Assembly (NCBI GenBank): GCA_949840605.1
Contig: CATKXN010000079.1
Span: 1 to 12,789 of the forward strand
Source: an uncultured Alistipes sp.
GTDB taxonomy: Bacteria; Bacteroidota; Bacteroidia; Bacteroidales; Rikenellaceae
Reading direction: 5' to 3'
Length of the DNA: 12,789 nt
Shown here: positions 1 through 5,765 of the stretch, in pieces
Numbering within the stretch: position 1 is the first letter of the stretch
Layout of the letters: each line of letters opens with the position of its first letter
Notes under the pieces: generated by a model
Seen by the model: the letters and a program-made list of their open reading frames with translations, nothing else
Told to the model about the DNA's origin: nothing
Databases searched by the model: none
Translations under genes and position numbers: made by a program

Positions 1-761
1 CAGCCGTCGAGGCCCACCTCGATGGCGTTCAGCCGCAGCGTGTTGCGCGAGAAGGTGAAGCGGTTGTCCGCCAGGTCGGCGTCGATCACCGCGGCGAGTT
101 CCGCCTCGGCGCCGCTCAGCAACGGACTGCCGCCGGAGATGAAGCGCATCTCCTGCGCCGTGAGCCGCAGGTCGAGATCGGTGCGGTCGGCCGACATGTT
201 GCCCCGGAGCCGCAGCGAAAGGGGCGCGGTCGAAAAGCGCATGTTCGTCGAATCGTCCTCGTAGCGGATCGCGGCGTCCGCGATCCGGAAATCGCGCACC
301 GACATCCGGAACGACGAGGGTTCGGACGGCTCTTCGGCGGGAGTCTCCTCCGCAGCCTCGTCCGCAGGCTTCATCACGTCCCAGTTGACGGCTCCGTCGG
401 CCAGCTTGTGCGCATGCACGGCCGGCGACGAGAGGATCACCTTGGTCACCTCGAACCCGCTGTCGCCGAAAAGCGACATCAGGTTGACCACCACCGAGAT
501 CCGCCGTGCGGCGACGATCGTGTCGCCCTCGAAGCGGTCCGTGCCCACGAGCGTGAGCCCTTTCAAATCCAGCGAAGCGTTGGGGAAATGGCGCAGCAGG
601 CTGATGTCGAGCTTCTCGAAATCGAGCTTCGCCGCGAGCATCCCGTTGGCTTCACGCTTCACGATGTCGGCGATCCGGCCCCGCAGCGCGATCGGCGCGA
701 TCAGGGCAATCGCCAGAATGACGGCCGCCACGACGGCCGCGATCTTCACGAACTTTTTCAT
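1..761 (-). CDS. AsmA-family envelope protein (partial, C-terminus off the left edge)
   Basis: Reading leftward from ATG 759-761, the frame stays open to the window edge (253 residues visible, 3' end missing). The product begins MKKFVKIAAVVAAVILAIAL, a short basic stretch followed by one hydrophobic helix, so it should be anchored in the inner membrane with the rest in the periplasm. After it comes the typical AsmA N-terminal pattern: a helix, then LDFEKLDISLLRHFPNASLD and beta-rich segments (LKGLTLVGTDRFEGDTIVAARRISVVVNL is represented by residues about 66-94), with an acidic linker rich in E/A/P around residues 132-150. AsmA-like proteins are large bridge or envelope-assembly proteins linked to outer-membrane lipid homeostasis; the exact role in Bacteroidota is not settled. 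Its ATG overlaps the TGA of the upstream acetyltransferase gene (ATGA, 758-761), so the two are very probably co-transcribed and translationally coupled. Family call is from sequence pattern recognition. Confidence 0.85.
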   Translation of the reverse strand, partial: MKKFVKIAAVVAAVILAIALIAPIALRGRIADIVKREANGMLAAKLDFEKLDISLLRHFPNASLDLKGLTLVGTDRFEGDTIVAARRISVVVNLMSLFGDSGFEVTKVILSSPAVHAHKLADGAVNWDVMKPADEAAEETPAEEPSEPSSFRMSVRDFRIADAAIRYEDDSTNMRFSTAPLSLRLRGNMSADRTDLDLRLTAQEMRFISGGSPLLSGAEAELAAVIDADLADNRFTFSRNTLRLNAIEVGLDG

Positions 762-1198
762 TCCGCATCTGTTTTAATAGCAAAGACCGTCGTTGCGGCC
801 TCTTCGAATCCCATTTTACGATAGAGCGCCCGCGCGGCCTCCCGCGCAGGGTTCGAGGTCAGCAGGACCTTTCCCGCCCCGACCTCCGCGGCACGCTCCA
901 GCGCGGCGGCCACGAGCGCACGTCCCGCCCCCGTTCCGCGGGCTTCGGCGTCGACCACCACATCCTCGATCCACGCCTTGCGGCCCGACGGCACGTCGTA
1001 CCACACGAGGGTCAGCAGCCCCCGGACACATCCTCCGGCCTCCGCGGCGAAGAGTGCCGCCGAGGGGGATGCCGCAATCTCCCGCAGCCGCGCAGCCGAG
1101 GGGGCGGCAAGCTGCGGCGAGAGCTGCGGCATCAGCCGCGCAAACGCGTCGAGCAGCGGGCCGGTGACTTCCCGCACCTGTTTCACACGAAGTTCCAT
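758..1198 (-). CDS. GNAT-family N-acetyltransferase
   Basis: A 146-residue cytoplasmic protein with the GNAT fold order. The acetyl-CoA pyrophosphate-binding motif A is visible as WIEDVVVDAEARGTGAGRAL (residues 76-95; R-G-T-G-A-G-R matches the family's Q/R-x-x-G-x-G/A). A late motif, NPAREAARALYRKMGFE (116-132), is typical of the C-terminal half. The substrate cannot be told; the LYRKMGF pattern is shared by many small-molecule and peptide/protein acetyltransferases. I chose ATG 1196-1198 (MELRVKQ) rather than the in-frame codon at 1291, because the extra 31 residues would cover the promoter element at 1204-1211 and do not resemble the family's N-terminus. First gene of a two-gene unit with the AsmA-family gene (ATGA overlap), divergent from the mannosyltransferase-like gene. 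Functional connection to AsmA is not evident. Confidence 0.9.
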   Translation of the reverse strand: MELRVKQVREVTGPLLDAFARLMPQLSPQLAAPSAARLREIAASPSAALFAAEAGGCVRGLLTLVWYDVPSGRKAWIEDVVVDAEARGTGAGRALVAAALERAAEVGAGKVLLTSNPAREAARALYRKMGFEEAATTVFAIKTDAE

Positions 1199-1203
1199 AT
1201 CCG

Positions 1204-1211
1204 CAAAGATA
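1204..1211 (-). promoter_or_regulatory. Bacteroidota -7 box for the GNAT-AsmA pair
   Basis: On the minus strand TATCTTTG matches the Bacteroidota -7 consensus TAnnTTTG and ends only 5 bases before the chosen ATG. The usual distance to the transcription start would put +1 at or next to the start codon, so the mRNA may be almost leaderless. No good TTTG -33 box is seen at 19 bp upstream. Confidence 0.5.
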
Positions 1212-1284
1212 ACCTTTTTTATGCGAAACGCCGGGGCGATGCGTGAAAAAAGCGCACTTTTATCCGCCGCCGTCCCCGGCGGGC

Positions 1285-1315
1285 TTTGCATCTGTCCGTC
1301 TTTTTGTTATCTTTG
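1285..1315 (+). promoter_or_regulatory. Bacteroidota promoter for the GT2-GT87 pair
   Basis: TTTG at 1285-1288, a 19-base spacer, then TATCTTTG at 1308-1315. This is a near-perfect match to the Bacteroidota primary sigma consensus (TTTG / TAnnTTTG). The predicted transcription start is about 1320-1322, which coincides with an upstream in-frame ATG at 1320 and favours ATG 1338 as the real start, unless the message is leaderless. Confidence 0.75.
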
Positions 1316-1337
1316 CGTAATGAAAAACATTCACGCC

Positions 1338-2057
1338 ATGCGCAAACTCGTAATCATTCCGACCTACAACGAAAAGGAAAACATATCGGCGATGATCGAC
1401 AAGGTCTTCTCGCTTCCCGAACCGTTCGAAATGCTCGTCATCGACGACGGATCGCCCGACGGCACCGCCGCCATCGTCAAGGAGCGCCAGAAGGAGTTCC
1501 CCGCGACGCTCCATCTCGTGGAGCGTTCGGGCAAGCAGGGGCTCGGAACGGCCTACCTCACGGGATTCCGCTGGGGGCTGGAGCAGGGTTTCGACTACAT
1601 CTGCGAGATGGACTGCGACTTCTCGCACAACCCCGACGACCTGGTGCGGCTCTATGAGGCCGCCGCCGAAGGCAACGACGTGGTGGTGGGCTCGCGCTAC
1701 GTGCAGGGCGTCAACGTCGTCAACTGGCCGATGTCGCGCCTGCTGATGTCCTACTTTGCATCGATGTACGTGCGCATCGTGACACGCATGCCCCTGCGCG
1801 ACGCCACGGCGGGATTCGTCTGCTACTCGCGGCGCGCGCTGGAGACCATAGACCTCAACGCCGTCCGGATGAAGGGCTACGGCTTCCAGGTCGAGATGAA
1901 ATACACGGCCTGGCGGCTGGGCCTGAAGCTCAAAGAGGTGTCGATCGTCTTCGTCGAACGCCGCGAGGGAACGTCGAAAATGAGCGGCGGCATCTTCCGC
2001 GAAGCTTTCTTCGGCGTATTGGGGCTCCCGTTCCGCAAGATACGCAAACAGCGATAA
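1338..2057 (+). CDS. Polyprenol monophosphomannose synthase-like glycosyltransferase (GT2, Dpm1-like)
   Basis: A 239-residue GT-A enzyme expected to transfer a sugar, by family precedent mannose from GDP-mannose, to polyprenyl phosphate on the cytoplasmic face of the inner membrane. Visible motifs: VIIPTYNEKENI (5-16) at the nucleotide-binding start, IDDGSPDGT (35-43), the metal-binding D-x-D in EMDCDFSHNPDD (90-101), GSRYVQG (118-124), DATAGFVCYSRRAL (155-168), YGFQVEMKYTA (181-191) and EGTSKMS (210-216). These match Dpm1-type synthases and the length fits the short, soluble class without a C-terminal membrane domain. An alternative start at ATG 1320 would add MKNIHA; I prefer 1338 because the promoter's predicted start site is near 1320. 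The gene ends 6 bases before the GT87 gene, so the two form an operon. The sugar donor is inferred from family; a related donor such as UDP-glucose is possible. Confidence 0.9.
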   Translation: MRKLVIIPTYNEKENISAMIDKVFSLPEPFEMLVIDDGSPDGTAAIVKERQKEFPATLHLVERSGKQGLGTAYLTGFRWGLEQGFDYICEMDCDFSHNPDDLVRLYEAAAEGNDVVVGSRYVQGVNVVNWPMSRLLMSYFASMYVRIVTRMPLRDATAGFVCYSRRALETIDLNAVRMKGYGFQVEMKYTAWRLGLKLKEVSIVFVERREGTSKMSGGIFREAFFGVLGLPFRKIRKQR

Positions 2058-2063
2058 GCGGAC

Positions 2064-3284
2064 ATGGAGCAGGGTATGCTGAACACACGGCCGGGAACCG
2101 AGGGTTCCGTCCTGCGGCGCATCGGGGCGTTCTTCATGAATCCCCGCAACCTCTACCTCATCGGACTGCTGCTGGTGCTGGCGCTTTCCGTTTCGGAGGT
2201 CACGCGCGGCAAGCACAAAAACTTCATGATCTTCGCCGAGTCGACGAAGCTCTTCTGGCAGCAGTTGTCCCCCTACGGCGCCAACTGGCCGCCCGCGGGA
2301 TTCCCCATCCGGCTCGACTATTTCCTCTACGGACCGCTTTTCAACATCCTCTTCGCACCGTTCGCCTACCTGCCCGCATGGCTGGGGCCGATCGCGTGGA
2401 ACGTCTTCAACTTCACGCTGTGGTTCGCGGCGATTTTCACCTTGCCCGGCAAATTCACCCGCGAGGAGAAGTGCAAATCGTTCCTCTACACCTTCCTGAT
2501 CCTGGCCTGCACGCAGCTGTCGTTCCAATACAACGTCGCCGTAGGCTATATGTTTCTGTTCGCCTACTCGCTGCTGGAGCGCGACAAGGGATTCTGGGCC
2601 GTGCTGCTGATCATGGTCTCGGGATTCACCAAGATATACGGCATCTTCCAGCTGGCGATGCTGCTGTTCTATCCCCGTTTCTGGCGCAACCTGGGCTACG
2701 CCGCGCTGATCGGCATCGCTTTCCTGCTGGCTCCGGCCGTGAACATGCCGTTTGCGGAACTGCCCGGCTACTACGGCCAATGGATCGGCGCCCTGACGGA
2801 ACACCCGGGCACCCGGACGTGGATGAACGTCTTCTACCTGCGCCCGCTCGGGCTGCTGCCCTACCGGACGTACATACAGATCGGCGTACTGGCGCTGCTG
2901 GCCGCCGGCGTGCTGGCGAATTGGCGCAGCTGGCGGCTGCCCTTCTTCCGGATCGCCTGCCTGGCCATCCTGATGGGCTACGTCATTCTGTTCAGCAACT
3001 CGAGCGAGGGACATACCTATGTGATTATGCTGATCGGCTATCAGATGTGGTACTGGACGATGCGCCGGGGGGGGGTAATCCGCCCCGCCGACCGGATCGC
3101 CTTCTGGGCGACCTTCGTGATCGTGGTCGTGATGCCGGTGGACGTGCTGTGCCCGCCGAAAGTGATGCGGCTTTTCTACGGATGGCAGCTTAACCTGTGG
3201 CTGCTGCTGACCCTGTGGCTGCGGATGTGCTGGACGGCATTCATCCGCATTCCGGAGCCGATGAAGCGGGTCGGAGCCGCCTAA
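2064..3284 (+). CDS. GT87 (DUF2029)-type polytopic membrane glycosyltransferase
   Basis: A 406-residue protein with about ten hydrophobic segments, the first at residues 29-45, and a first extracytoplasmic loop containing conserved-looking polar residues (FMIFAESTKLFWQQLSPYG, 54-72). Overall pattern, length and aromatic loops match GT87/DUF2029 enzymes of the GT-C fold, whose characterised actinobacterial members use polyprenyl-P-mannose to add mannose to lipid-linked glycans. Lying 6 bases after the Dpm1-like synthase, it is the obvious user of its product. Start ATG 2064 follows the previous stop directly; ATG 2076 is an alternative. A run of nine G (3067-3075, codons 335-337) sits near the C-terminal third; deletion of a single G would place TAA 3076-3078 in frame. 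The TAA stop (3282-3284) overlaps the stop of the convergent gtrA-like gene. Acceptor substrate unknown. Confidence 0.8.
   Translation: MEQGMLNTRPGTEGSVLRRIGAFFMNPRNLYLIGLLLVLALSVSEVTRGKHKNFMIFAESTKLFWQQLSPYGANWPPAGFPIRLDYFLYGPLFNILFAPFAYLPAWLGPIAWNVFNFTLWFAAIFTLPGKFTREEKCKSFLYTFLILACTQLSFQYNVAVGYMFLFAYSLLERDKGFWAVLLIMVSGFTKIYGIFQLAMLLFYPRFWRNLGYAALIGIAFLLAPAVNMPFAELPGYYGQWIGALTEHPGTRTWMNVFYLRPLGLLPYRTYIQIGVLALLAAGVLANWRSWRLPFFRIACLAILMGYVILFSNSSEGHTYVIMLIGYQMWYWTMRRGGVIRPADRIAFWATFVIVVVMPVDVLCPPKVMRLFYGWQLNLWLLLTLWLRMCWTAFIRIPEPMKRVGAA
3067..3075 (+). repeat. G9 homopolymer inside the GT87 gene
   Basis: Nine consecutive G encode part of R335-G336-G337. The frame is intact at nine. With eight, the next codon is TAA (3076-3078) and the protein loses its last about 69 residues, including C-terminal membrane segments. 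With ten, the new frame runs to a stop at 3191-3193. A candidate slipped-strand switch. Confidence 0.9.
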
Positions 3285-3649
3285 AAGGTGAAGAAATAGT
3301 TCATGAAGAAGTTCCAGAACGTCACCACGCCGGTGGCGAAGAGTTTCGCCAGGTAGAAATTCAGCCGGAAACGGTTGTGCAGGAGGTAGATCGTGACGTT
3401 GTTGATAACCAGCCCGATCGCCGCGATACCCAGGAAACGGAGGTATTGGCCCGTAATGTCGGGATTCTCGTTGTGGAACGTCCAGATACGGTTCAGCATA
3501 TAATTCGTGGTCGACGCGCAGAGAAATCCCAGCGAGTTGGCCACGTATTTGTTCAACCGCAGGAGCTCCTTGCATAGGTAGGTGACGCCGAAATCGACGA
3601 AGACGCCCGAACCGCCTACTACGCAGAATTTTATAAACTGTTCTATCAT
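3281..3649 (-). CDS. GtrA-family small membrane protein (putative polyprenyl-P-sugar flippase)
   Basis: A 122-residue protein starting MIEQFIKFCVVGGSGVFVDF, the hallmark GtrA opening (FxxVGxxxxxxD), followed by four hydrophobic helices and the conserved N-x-x-x-N-R-x-W-T-F motif (NYMLNRIWTF). GtrA-family members are thought to move polyprenyl-P-sugar across the inner membrane in O-antigen glucosylation and in other lipid-linked sugar pathways, and commonly sit beside a GT2 synthase and a polytopic GT. Here the GT2 is on the facing operon. ATG 3647-3649 overlaps the TGA of the GT39 gene (ATGA), indicating translational coupling. Its TAG stop (minus strand, 3281-3283) overlaps the TAA of the convergent GT87 gene, leaving no room for a terminator. 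Confident in family; transport role is by family inference. Confidence 0.92.
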   Translation of the reverse strand: MIEQFIKFCVVGGSGVFVDFGVTYLCKELLRLNKYVANSLGFLCASTTNYMLNRIWTFHNENPDITGQYLRFLGIAAIGLVINNVTIYLLHNRFRLNFYLAKLFATGVVTFWNFFMNYFFTF

Positions 3650-5370
3650 AAGTTTCCGACCACTTTCGTCGGGACCGGTTTTCCGTTGAACCAATTTGTA
3701 TATCCTTCGCGGCGCAGGGCGAAGCCCACGTCGAACCTCTCCCCGGCCAGCTGCGGCGGCACGGAGAAAGTCACCGTGCGGGTCAGCACGTCGTCCGCCG
3801 GAATCGTGAAATGCGCCCCGATCGGGAACTCCTCGACCCGGAAACGCCCGTGTTTCCACAGCATCGCCAGCTGCAGCCCCTTTTCGCCGACCGCAACGTC
3901 ATAGGGATAGGGATTCGTGACCGTCAGTTCCAGATGCAGTTCCTCGCCCACGGCCACCACCGCAGGCAGCCCCGCAACGGCTATGTCCACCAGACGCACC
4001 GGATGGAAACTCCGGTCGACGAACCACGTGAACCGACGTCCGTTGGCCATCGTGAGGCTCCGGATCTCCCGGGTCGTATCGGCCGTATCGGCCGTTTCGG
4101 CCGGACACTCGACGAGCACTTCGCGCCCCGTGAAGCGTGAATCGTCGTCCCGGAACTGCCACTGGTGCGTACGGTAACGGATATTGGGCTGGCAATAGGC
4201 CTCGCCGCCCGTGTAGAACGCATATTTGGCCGCCACGGCATAGCCCTGCCGGAAGATCACCGGCCGGCCGTCGGCCGCCTCGGCGATGGCCCCGTAGCTC
4301 GCACGGTTGTCGAACACCTCGAAGCGGACACCCAGCGGATTGAAGATCATTTCGATCCGCACCAGCGCAATCAGCGCGATGGTCACGCCGCCCGCCCGCA
4401 TCACGTAACGGCGCGTGCGGGGATGACGCCGCGCATAGGTGAACAGCAGGTAAATCAGTCCGAAGCACGCCGCGATCACCCACTGGGGCTGCACGTATCC
4501 CCGCAGCGACGAGAGCAGGAAGAATCCGATGAAGGCCGCGGGCAGCAGTTTCAGGGCCCGTCCGACCGCCGTCTGCGGCTTGACCTTCCGCCACGACTGC
4601 ACATACAGCGGCACGAGGAAGGGATTGAAGACGACCAGCATGTTGCCCAGGAACTCGACGACATAATTGGGTTTGAAGACCGAATTGCGGCCCGAGAGGT
4701 GGTAAGCGAACGACGCCCAGTCGTGGTCGTACTGCCACACGAGGTGCGGCACGAGCAGCAGCAGGGCCACGGCCCCGCTCAGGTCTAGCGAAGGGCGCCG
4801 CAGTTGGCGGGGGGGGGTCGCAGCCAGCGCGAAGAGGACCACCAGCGCCCCGTGATACTTGCTGTAAGCCATCAGCGCCATGGCGATGCCCATCCAGAGC
4901 CACGCCATGCGGCGGCCTTCGGTGAATCTCTTGAACGTCAGCAGGAACAGCGCCGCGGTGAGCATCAGCGGACCGTCGGGCACGGCGATGAATCCGTAGA
5001 GCTGGAGCATCAGCGTCGAGGCCGAGATGACCGTGAATAGCGCCGCATCTCTGCGGTCGGCATCCGCCGGGCGGATGATACGCCACAGTATCCAGAGGTA
5101 GAGAGGCTGGAGCACGGTGAAGAAGAACCGCACGCCCAGTTCGCCGCCGAAGAGGTGTTCTCCGGCCCAGACCAGCAGGGCCGTCATAGGCGGATGGTCG
5201 AAATAGCCCCATGCGAGCCGTTCGGCGAACAGATGGTAATATGCTTCGTCGTTGGCCAGTTCCGTCAGCCCCGCCTGCAGGAGGTTGCACGCCCACCACA
5301 CGGCAAGCCACAGGAGCACCAGCCGGTCGGCGTCGAGCGAAGCGCATATTTTTCTGAAAGATGCTTTCAT
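3646..5370 (-). CDS. GT39/ArnT-like membrane glycosyltransferase with C-terminal beta-rich domain
   Basis: A 574-residue GT-C protein. After the first helix (18-33) comes the first extracytoplasmic loop with the catalytic-type acidic pair NDEAYY (40-45) and YFDHPP (56-61), characteristic of GT39/ArnT enzymes, which take sugar from polyprenyl phosphate. Further hydrophobic helices run to about residue 345. The last about 200 residues are soluble; residues about 460-574 are beta-rich (VAVGEELHLELTVTNPYPYD) and look like an Ig-like or NEAT-type sandwich facing the periplasm. Start ATG 5368-5370 was chosen because a strong promoter lies just upstream at 5380-5410; the longer in-frame start at 5508 would place the promoter inside the gene. 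C9 at codons 185-188 and a 9-bp triplicate (4075-4101) are slippage-prone sequences. Co-transcribed with gtrA-like gene. Acceptor (protein, lipid A or other glycan) unknown. Confidence 0.85.
   Translation of the reverse strand: MKASFRKICASLDADRLVLLWLAVWWACNLLQAGLTELANDEAYYHLFAERLAWGYFDHPPMTALLVWAGEHLFGGELGVRFFFTVLQPLYLWILWRIIRPADADRRDAALFTVISASTLMLQLYGFIAVPDGPLMLTAALFLLTFKRFTEGRRMAWLWMGIAMALMAYSKYHGALVVLFALAATPPRQLRRPSLDLSGAVALLLLVPHLVWQYDHDWASFAYHLSGRNSVFKPNYVVEFLGNMLVVFNPFLVPLYVQSWRKVKPQTAVGRALKLLPAAFIGFFLLSSLRGYVQPQWVIAACFGLIYLLFTYARRHPRTRRYVMRAGGVTIALIALVRIEMIFNPLGVRFEVFDNRASYGAIAEAADGRPVIFRQGYAVAAKYAFYTGGEAYCQPNIRYRTHQWQFRDDDSRFTGREVLVECPAETADTADTTREIRSLTMANGRRFTWFVDRSFHPVRLVDIAVAGLPAVVAVGEELHLELTVTNPYPYDVAVGEKGLQLAMLWKHGRFRVEEFPIGAHFTIPADDVLTRTVTFSVPPQLAGERFDVGFALRREGYTNWFNGKPVPTKVVGNL
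4075..4101 (-). repeat. Three 9-bp tandem repeats in the GT39 gene
   Basis: CGTATCGGC, CGTATCGGC, CGTTTCGGC in the plus-strand sequence. They encode A-E-T/A-D-T/A-D-T around residues 424-432 in the linker before the C-terminal domain. The unit is a multiple of three, so copy changes would only lengthen or shorten the linker. Confidence 0.9.
4809..4817 (-). repeat. C9 homopolymer inside the GT39 gene
   Basis: Nine G on the plus strand read as nine C in the gene, encoding T185-P186-P187 and the first base of R188. Frame intact at nine. With eight, the frame reads seven further codons (A-N-C-G-A-L-R) and stops at TAG, leaving under 200 residues. With ten, it enters a different frame that stays open to 3899. 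Confidence 0.9.
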
Positions 5371-5379
5371 TCCAACGGA

Positions 5380-5410
5380 CAAAGGTATAAAAAAACCGGG
5401 CAGTAGCAAA
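5380..5410 (-). promoter_or_regulatory. Bacteroidota promoter for the GT39-GtrA pair
   Basis: On the minus strand TTTG (5407-5410), exactly 19 bases, then TACCTTTG (5380-5387). Predicted transcription start is about 5374, some 4 bases before ATG 5370, so the leader is minimal or absent. The spacer contains a run of seven or more T, which is itself length-sensitive and could affect promoter strength. Confidence 0.8.
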
Positions 5411-5708
5411 ACCGAATTGACAACGGCTATAAAAGGGAGAGGCATAATATTGAAAAACAGCAGGTAGACCGTAAGTATAATGTAATACAGCGAGATATTC
5501 GACAGCACCTCTTAAATAGATAAGAAAACGCCCTGAATTTTAAATACAGCCCCTGAAATTGGGCTTATAGAGGTCTCCGGGGCTTCATTGCAAGGTATCG
5601 ACTCGGCTCGCATGCCGCGCCCAGTCCCGCTCCGCCCGAGCCGTCACGGGCTGCTCCCGATCGGCGAGACGCTCCCTGAAGTGAGCCTCCGGCCCCGCAT
5701 CACGGGAA
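5411..5708. other. Intergenic region between GT39 promoter and MNT-HEPN terminator
   Basis: The part nearest GT39 (5411-5575) is AT-richer. It holds AGCCCC (5548-5553), which can pair either with GGGCT (5561-5565) or with GGGGCT (5579-5584), and two similar stretches, CGCCCTGAATTT (5530-5541) and GCCCCTGAAATT (5549-5560). From about 5577 to 5708 the sequence turns GC-rich and gene-like in composition. On the minus strand one frame there reads as a plausible charged protein tail ending in a TGA near 5591, but it has no start codon and no match I recognise. No tRNA or convincing gene seen. Confidence 0.5.
5548..5584. repeat. Mutually exclusive short inverted repeats
   Basis: AGCCCC at 5548-5553 is complementary to both GGGCT at 5561-5565 (8-base loop) and GGGGCT at 5579-5584 (25-base loop). 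The two hairpins cannot form together. There is no good U-tract after either, so I do not call a terminator. Could be chance. Confidence 0.4.
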
Positions 5709-5752
5709 AACCGCACTTCGGAAACCGGACATCCGGTTTCCGAAGTGCGGTT
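5707..5752 (-). terminator. Intrinsic terminator of the MNT-HEPN gene
   Basis: Perfect inverted repeat with 21-bp arms (5709-5729 and 5732-5752) separated by 2 bases, followed on the minus strand by a short T run (TTTTCCC; the first two T pair in the stem). It begins 13 bases after the TAA stop of the MNT-HEPN gene. The T run is short for a classical terminator, but stem length and position make it convincing. Confidence 0.75.
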
Positions 5753-5765
5753 CAACGCCAACCGC

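Noticed and set aside
978..1337. Long N-terminal extension of the GT2 gene in frame
   Set aside because: Runs antisense through the GNAT gene and across the promoter; the GT2 family begins at MRKLVIIPTYNE.
1260..3575. 771-residue minus-strand open frame antisense to the GT2 and GT87 genes
   Set aside because: Composition is H/R/Q/E-rich without domains and it covers two clear plus-strand genes; a GC-rich codon-bias shadow.
5371..5508. 46-residue N-terminal extension of GT39 from the in-frame ATG at 5508
   Set aside because: Hydrophobic but AT-rich and contains the near-perfect promoter at 5380-5410; ATG 5370 fits better.
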